In this document: positions 51,461 to 56,058 of the stretch, in pieces
Layout of the letters: each line of letters begins with the position of its first letter
How positions within the stretch are numbered: the first letter of the stretch is position 1
Assembly (NCBI GenBank): GCA_051881455.1
Contig: JBJEPX010000030.1
Coordinates: 1 to 56,058, forward strand
Length of the DNA stretch: 56,058 nt
From: Fimenecus sp051881455
GTDB lineage: Bacteria > Bacillota > Clostridia > Oscillospirales > Acutalibacteraceae
Direction of reading: 5' to 3'
The notes under the pieces: model-generated
What the model was told of the DNA's origin: nothing
Seen by the model: only the letters and a program-made list of their open reading frames with translations
Databases searched by the model: none
Program-made: the position numbers and the translations under genes

Positions 51461-52387
51461 TTATTCAAAAAGTGTGGTTGAAAGATAACGGTCGCCTGTG
51501 TCGGGGAGAAGCGCCACGATAGTTTTGCCCTTGTTTTCAGGCCTTTGCGCAACCGTAAATGCGGCGTGAAGTGCGGCCCCCGAGGATATTCCCACAAGCA
51601 CGCCCTCTTTTTTGGCAAGCAGTCTTGCGGCGGCAAATGCATCTTCACTCTCAACGGGGATGATTTCATCATAAACCGTTGTGTTGAGAATTTCGGGCAC
51701 AAAGCCTGCGCCGATTCCCTGAATTTTATGGGGACCTGCCTTTCCTCCTGAAAGAACAGGGGAGTCGGAGGGCTCAACGGCGATTATCTTCACATCGGGC
51801 TTTTTGGATTTCAAGTATTCGCCCACGCCCGTAATTGTTCCGCCGGTGCCTACGCCGGCAATAAAGATGTCAACCTCTCCGTCTGTATCCTTCCATATTT
51901 CGGGACCTGTGTTTTTTCTGTGGGCTTCGGGGTTTGCAGGGTTTACAAACTGCCCTGCAACAATGCTGTTGGGGATTTCTTTTTGAAGTTCCTCTGCCTT
52001 TGCAATAGCGCCTTTCATACCCTTGGCGCCCTCGGTGAGAACAAGCTCTGCACCGTAAGCCAGCATAAGCTTTCTGCGCTCAACGGACATGGTTTCGGGC
52101 ATAGTTATTATCAGACGGTAGCCCTTTGCCGCCGCAACGCTGGCAAGACCGATACCTGTGTTGCCGCTTGTGGGCTCAATAATAACGGAACCCTCTTTCA
52201 AAATACCTTTTTCTTCTGCATTTTCAATCATATTCAATGCAACTCTGTCTTTAACACTGCCTGCCGGATTGAACAATTCCAGCTTTGCTAAAACGGTAGC
52301 ATCAAGTCCTTTGTCTTTCTCAATGTTGGAAAGCTCCAAAAGGGGAGTTTTTCCGATAAGTTCTGACGCAGTACGGTAAATGTTCAT
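51461..52387 (-). CDS. cysK: Cysteine synthase A (O-acetylserine sulfhydrylase)
   Basis: Makes cysteine from O-acetylserine and sulfide, PLP-dependent. Lys46 in NPAGSVKDRV is the Schiff-base lysine; PTSGNTGIGLA binds the substrate and GVGTGGTITGVG the PLP phosphate. The 308 aa are normal. It follows metY by 18 nt, in one operon. Confidence 0.96.
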   Translation of the reverse strand: MNIYRTASELIGKTPLLELSNIEKDKGLDATVLAKLELFNPAGSVKDRVALNMIENAEEKGILKEGSVIIEPTSGNTGIGLASVAAAKGYRLIITMPETMSVERRKLMLAYGAELVLTEGAKGMKGAIAKAEELQKEIPNSIVAGQFVNPANPEAHRKNTGPEIWKDTDGEVDIFIAGVGTGGTITGVGEYLKSKKPDVKIIAVEPSDSPVLSGGKAGPHKIQGIGAGFVPEILNTTVYDEIIPVESEDAFAAARLLAKKEGVLVGISSGAALHAAFTVAQRPENKGKTIVALLPDTGDRYLSTTLFE

Positions 52388-52405
52388 TTTAGTTGCCTCC
52401 CTGTC

Positions 52406-53692
52406 TTATATGCTTGCAAAGCCTTTTTCAAGGTCTGCAATAATATCGTCAATATGCTCTGTACCGATTGAAAGACGAACAGTGTTGGGCTTAATGCCTG
52501 CCGCTAGCTGTGCGTCACTGCTCAACTGTGCGTGAGTAGTGGTTGCAGGATGAATTACAAGCGACTTAACATCCGCAACATTGGCAAGGAGTGAGAAAAG
52601 CTCCAAACTGTCAATAAACCTGTGTGCCTCTTTTTCTCCACCCTTGATTTCAAATGTGAAAATCGACGCCGCACCGTTGGGGAAATACTTTTTATACAGC
52701 GCGTGGTCGGGATGGTCGGGGAGAGAGGGGTGGTTTACCTTTTCCACCTTGGGATTTTTCAGAAGATAGTCGATAACTCTAAGCGTGTTTTCAACATGTC
52801 TGTCAAGTCTTAATGAAAGAGTTTCAAGCCCTTGAAGAAGAATAAATGCGTTAAAGGGTGAAATTGTGGCGCCTGTGTCACGCAGGAGTATGGCACGGAT
52901 ATATGTTACGAACGCCGCCGCGCCCACAGCCTTTGTAAAGGATACGCCGTGGTAGCTTCTGTTGGGCTCTGTGAATTGAGGGAATTTTCCGCTCTTTTCC
53001 CAATCAAACTTGCCCGAATCTACAATCACACCGCCCAAAGACGAGCCGTGACCGCCGATAAATTTCGTTGCAGAATGAACAACAATGTCTGCACCGTGCT
53101 CGATGGGACGGATAAGATAAGGCGTTCCGAAGGTGTTATCAATAACAAGGGGAATATCGTTTTCGTGAGCGACTTCTGAAAGTACATCAATATCGGGAAT
53201 ATCCGAATTGGGATTGCCCAGCGTTTCAAGATAAATAGCCTTTGTGTTTGGCTTTATCGCCGCTATTACCTCGTCGGGATTATGAGCGTCAACGAAGGTG
53301 GTTTCAATGCCGAAATCACGAAGTGTTGCGTCAAGAAGATTGTAGGTTCCGCCGTAAATTGTCTTTTGAGCAACAATGTGCCCGCCGTTCTGGGCAAGAG
53401 CCTGAATTGTGTATGAAATTGCCGCCGCGCCGGAGGCAACCGCAAGACCTGCAACGCCGCCTTCAAGAGCGGCTACTCTCGTTTCAAATACGCCCTGCGT
53501 TGAGTTTGTAAGTCTGCCGTAAATGTTTCCGCCTTCGCTGAGCCCGAAACGGGCGGCAGCCTGATTGCAGTCCTTAAACACATAAGAGGTTGTTTGATAA
53601 ATCGGAACTGCTCTTGCATCTGTTGCAATATCGGGAGTTTCCTGACCCGCGTGAATTTGTATTGTTTCAAATTTATAATTGTTGTTTGACAT
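52406..53692 (-). CDS. metY: O-acetylhomoserine sulfhydrylase (aminocarboxypropyltransferase)
   Basis: PLP enzyme of the Cys/Met metabolism family; makes homocysteine from O-acetylhomoserine and sulfide. The 428-aa size and FETIQIHAGQETPDIATDAR start are typical of MetY, longer than MetB/MetC. The PLP Lys is in VVHSATKFIGGHGSSLGG. ATG 53692 follows AAAGGA; a longer reading upstream is not needed. Operon with cysK; an Rrf2-type operator sits at its promoter. Confidence 0.93.
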   Translation of the reverse strand: MSNNNYKFETIQIHAGQETPDIATDARAVPIYQTTSYVFKDCNQAAARFGLSEGGNIYGRLTNSTQGVFETRVAALEGGVAGLAVASGAAAISYTIQALAQNGGHIVAQKTIYGGTYNLLDATLRDFGIETTFVDAHNPDEVIAAIKPNTKAIYLETLGNPNSDIPDIDVLSEVAHENDIPLVIDNTFGTPYLIRPIEHGADIVVHSATKFIGGHGSSLGGVIVDSGKFDWEKSGKFPQFTEPNRSYHGVSFTKAVGAAAFVTYIRAILLRDTGATISPFNAFILLQGLETLSLRLDRHVENTLRVIDYLLKNPKVEKVNHPSLPDHPDHALYKKYFPNGAASIFTFEIKGGEKEAHRFIDSLELFSLLANVADVKSLVIHPATTTHAQLSSDAQLAAGIKPNTVRLSIGTEHIDDIIADLEKGFASI

Positions 53693-53827
53693 AGTATATT
53701 TTCCTTTCAAAGTTAAAATGTGTTAATGTGATATTTTATTTACAACATATATAACACATTCGTCCGTTGCGGAAAATTACCCGTGTCTGTTTTTCAATTT
53801 TAAAAGTCAAGGTATATCGCCTCCGTA

Positions 53828-53858
53828 AAACCTATTAACTCGGTTGGTTTATAGGAAT
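53828..53858. promoter_or_regulatory. Rrf2-type operator at the metY-cysK promoter
   Basis: This 31-bp site (AAACCTATT ... GGTTTATAGGAAT) has a twin at 54373-54403 with the same outer arms and spacing. It overlaps the -10 box of the metY promoter and the start site, so the bound regulator would repress. Confidence 0.75.
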
Positions 53859-53885
53859 AATACACCCAATACAGTATATTGTCAA
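53857..53885 (-). promoter_or_regulatory. Promoter of metY-cysK
   Basis: Minus strand: TTGACA (53885-53880), 17-bp spacer, TATTAT (53862-53857). Confidence 0.85.
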
Positions 53886-53920
53886 TAGTTTTTTCAAATT
53901 TTTTCTAAATTTTTATTTTC

Positions 53921-54358
53921 TCATATTGAGTAGCAGTCGCTCTCTATTCCGTATTGCTCGTCTGCAAGGCTTTTAAGAGTTTTGCTTTCAAAAAAGTTAT
54001 TTATTAAACCGTTTAGCTCCTTCCACATTGAAAGGGTGGGGCAGTTGCTGATTCTAGGGCATACGGCGGCGTTTTCTTCAAGGCAGGCAACGGGAGCGAG
54101 GGACCCCTCGGTAACACGCAGAATTTCTGCAACCGTGTAGGCTTCGGGACTTTTTGAAAGCTTATAGCCGCCGCCTTTTCCCCGAAGTCCCGTAACAAGA
54201 CCTTCACGGACAAGATTTTTAATGATTGCTTCAAGATATTTTTCGGAAATCTGCTGATTTTCCGCAATCTGTTTAAGAGGAATAAACTCATCGGGATTGC
54301 AGATTGCCAGCTCAATCATAACACGCAGGGCATATCTGCCTTTTGTAGAAATCATCAT
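53921..54358 (-). CDS. Rrf2-family regulator, IscR/CymR type
   Basis: A 145-aa winged-helix repressor starting MISTKGRYALRVMIELA, with the recognition region around QQISEKYLEAIIKNLVREG and RGKGGGYKL. C92, C100 and C106 resemble the three [2Fe-2S] ligands of IscR (C92, C98, C104), so it may sense Fe-S or redox state; CymR of Bacillus lacks them. ATG 54358 follows GAGGTG. Its own promoter and that of metY-cysK share one operator sequence, which links it to sulfur amino acid control. Confidence 0.9.
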   Translation of the reverse strand: MMISTKGRYALRVMIELAICNPDEFIPLKQIAENQQISEKYLEAIIKNLVREGLVTGLRGKGGGYKLSKSPEAYTVAEILRVTEGSLAPVACLEENAAVCPRISNCPTLSMWKELNGLINNFFESKTLKSLADEQYGIESDCYSI

Positions 54359-54372
54359 TTCAATCACCTCAT

Positions 54373-54407
54373 AAACCTATTTTACCATAGGGTTAATAGG
54401 ATTGCAA
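54373..54407 (-). promoter_or_regulatory. Promoter of the Rrf2 gene with its own operator
   Basis: Minus strand: TTGCAA (54407-54402), 17-bp spacer, TAAAAT (54384-54379). The 31-bp operator 54373-54403 (AAACCTATT ... GGTTAATAGGATT) fills the spacer and the -10, which indicates autorepression. Confidence 0.8.
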
Positions 54408-54502
54408 GTGTAAAGGCAGAGGATTTTTTATCATTGCCGTATTGCTTTTAATGTAAAAAAATGGTTTAATATAATACATATTATTGTATGGGAGATGAGG
54501 AT

Positions 54503-55324
54503 ATGGATTTTAAGAGCAGCCCGACTATGTATATAATAGCGGCTTGCATTATTCTATTTGTTCTTGCTCAGGCAGTATTCTTTCTTGTTAAAGCATGGAA
54601 ACAGGGTAAAGCCATTGGAATGAGCAAAGAAAAACTTTTAAATGTTGTTACATCAAGCACAATGTTCACCTTGCCGTCCGCATTATCTGTACTCGCAACG
54701 GTTATTGCTTTGGCACCTGCGCTGGGACTTGTGCTTCCTTGGGTAAGACTTTCCGTTATCGGTAACCTTATGTATGAGTCAACCGCGGCTGAGGCGGCTA
54801 TGGAAGCGTTCGGACATGAGGGCGGTATTGCAGTTTCTGTTACTGACCCTGTTGTGTTTGCGGGAATAGCCTGGATAATGACTTTGGGCATTTGCCTGTC
54901 ATTGGTTTTACTTCCTTTCCTTGCAAAACCGCTTAATAAAAAAATGCGTAACCTTAATAGAAAAGAAGAGTCGGTTCAAGGGGAAAGTGAAGACAAAAAA
55001 TCCGAAAATAAGGGGATCTCAGGCTTTATGAACCTCGTATCTCCCGCTGTTTTTATAGGTATTATCGGCGCGTTTGTTGCCCGTGCAATCGCCGGTGCAG
55101 GTAAGCCTGAAACAACAGGCGACGGTGCGGGCGTGCTTTCGGTTGTAACACTTGTTACAGCGGTTGCCGTTTCCCTTGCTTTGGAATTTGTTGCCAAAAA
55201 GTTTAAACTTTCAAAATTTGAACCGTTTGTTATGCCGATCGGTATGATAATTGCAATGGTTGTTGCGGTTGCGGCCTTTAACATTTTACCGCCCGAAATC
55301 GCAACATTTGAATGGAGGGGTTAA
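54503..55324 (+). CDS. DUF5058-like membrane protein
   Basis: The 273 aa have about seven hydrophobic helices, with an acidic/polar cytoplasmic loop around residues 150-170 (KEESVQGESEDKKSEN). It resembles the DUF5058 family, whose role I do not know. ATG 54503 is preferred, with GGGAG 8 nt upstream; an in-frame ATG at 54488 lacks a ribosome binding site. It is paired with the next gene, 2 nt away. Confidence 0.72.
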   Translation: MDFKSSPTMYIIAACIILFVLAQAVFFLVKAWKQGKAIGMSKEKLLNVVTSSTMFTLPSALSVLATVIALAPALGLVLPWVRLSVIGNLMYESTAAEAAMEAFGHEGGIAVSVTDPVVFAGIAWIMTLGICLSLVLLPFLAKPLNKKMRNLNRKEESVQGESEDKKSENKGISGFMNLVSPAVFIGIIGAFVARAIAGAGKPETTGDGAGVLSVVTLVTAVAVSLALEFVAKKFKLSKFEPFVMPIGMIIAMVVAVAAFNILPPEIATFEWRG

Positions 55325-55326
55325 TT

Positions 55327-55998
55327 ATGAAAAAGAAAAGACAAGAAAAATCATATTTTGACCGCGTTCATACCTGGGGCAGAATTTCAAGCATTTCCGC
55401 ACTCTGTGTGCTCTTTTCATTTCCCCTTGCAATATGCCTTTACCTGAATGTATGGCCGCCGATCAGCGGAATTTTAAAAGGATTGTTGAGTTTTGCAATC
55501 GTGTTCTGGGCAAGCTCGGTGATTGAGGTTTTCCTCTACACGCCCATGCTTGGTGCGGGAGGAACATATCTTTCATTTGTAACGGGTAACATTCCCAATC
55601 TTAAACTGCCCTGTGCACTTAACGCAATGGAAGGTGCAGAGGTTGATCCCAATTCAGAAGAAGGCGAGGTCGTTTCAACAATATCTATTGCAACCTCCTC
55701 AATTGTCACAACAATTGTCCTTGCAGTAGGCGTTCTTGCTTTTGCTCCGTTTCTTGATTCGTTTACAAGCAGTCCGCTTTTAAAACCTGCCTTTGAACAG
55801 GTTCAACCGGCGCTTTTCGGCGCTTTGGCGGCAGGCTATTTCTCAAAGCATTGGAAAATTTCAATTTTTCCGATTTTAATAATGGTTATTATTCTGATTG
55901 CGGCTCCGAATTTGGGCGCAAGTACACTTTTGTTCCCGGGAATTATCGCCTCTGTGGGCGGCGCGTTTGTTATGTGGAAACTTAAACTTGTGAAATAA
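55327..55998 (+). CDS. Membrane protein partner of the DUF5058-like protein
   Basis: The 223 aa have about six hydrophobic segments and a soluble loop (ALNAMEGAEVDPNSEEGE). GAGGGG at the end of the preceding gene serves as its ribosome binding site. The two probably form one membrane complex, perhaps a transporter; no motif decides this. Confidence 0.72.
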   Translation: MKKKRQEKSYFDRVHTWGRISSISALCVLFSFPLAICLYLNVWPPISGILKGLLSFAIVFWASSVIEVFLYTPMLGAGGTYLSFVTGNIPNLKLPCALNAMEGAEVDPNSEEGEVVSTISIATSSIVTTIVLAVGVLAFAPFLDSFTSSPLLKPAFEQVQPALFGALAAGYFSKHWKISIFPILIMVIILIAAPNLGASTLLFPGIIASVGGAFVMWKLKLVK

Positions 55999-56058
55999 TT
56001 ACCGTTAAGGTGAGGGGAGTTGAACTCAATATGCCGAAAATTTGATATTACGGCGTAT

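Noticed and set aside
56019..56058. Start of another gene at the right edge (TTG or ATG after GAGGGGAG)
   Set aside because: The ATG frame closes after four codons and the TTG frame is visible for only about 13 codons, too little to call.

Overview
The window is a chromosomal segment from a low-to-mid GC Firmicute, most likely an uncultured member of the Clostridia (Ruminococcaceae/Oscillospiraceae-like, gut or rumen type). The evidence is strong AGGAGG-type ribosome binding sites, the Firmicutes order of the S10-spc-alpha ribosomal cluster with a KOW-domain gene between map and infA, C+ (zinc-binding) S14, S4 and L36, GatCAB with an AspRS of the non-discriminating type, a T-box and a glycine riboswitch, and a secreted protein with a dockerin. 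The genus cannot be fixed from the sequence alone.

Layout. 1-5617: the 3' part of cas9 (its start lies outside the window), cas1, cas2 and a 31-spacer CRISPR array, a type II-C layout. Each repeat carries a perfect extended -10 box on the minus strand, so the array is probably transcribed from many repeat-borne promoters towards cas2. 5618-6232: promoter and a roughly 310-nt structured leader with a terminator-like hairpin. 6233-21712: thirty-two genes on the + strand, rpsJ to rplQ, including secY, adk, map, infA and rpoA, closed by a strong terminator. The str operon normally upstream is replaced by the CRISPR locus.

22008-31361: an orphan membrane protein; a minus-strand operon of a YfcE-type phosphoesterase, nagA and a small membrane protein; a divergent cassette of three small uncharacterised proteins; a glycine-riboswitch-controlled Na+/alanine-glycine symporter; a divergent XRE regulator/ABC exporter pair with a 26-bp perfect palindrome in the promoter; and a GH5 endoglycoceramidase-like enzyme. 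31414-38103: an unknown single-pass membrane protein, then aspS and gatCAB (the Asp-tRNA(Asn)/Glu-tRNA(Gln) transamidation route), split by a frameshifted RAYT transposase that carries its own REP sequences. 38211-40280: a secreted GH123/DUF4091-like protein with a dockerin.

40369-43723: a T-box-controlled leuA-leuB unit. 43724-47795 is rich in short palindromic repeats related to the RAYT/REP system; between them lie a HAD phosphatase, an S4-domain protein, and coaX with a pantothenate-type ECF S component. 47796-51400: a radical SAM activase-like protein, mscL with a zinc ribbon, proC, a MIF-family protein and a YjdF-like membrane protein. 51461-54358: cysK and metY plus an IscR/CymR-type Rrf2 regulator. 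A shared 31-bp operator overlaps both the metY-cysK promoter and the regulator's own promoter, which suggests one autoregulated cysteine/methionine circuit. The window closes with a two-gene membrane-protein pair (DUF5058-like).

Most promising leads: the repeat-promoter CRISPR array, the self-embedded REP/RAYT locus, the Rrf2 operator pair, the three-small-protein cassette, and the 28-bp direct repeats between the T-box terminator and leuA. All functional calls are by eye from protein motifs; no database search was run.
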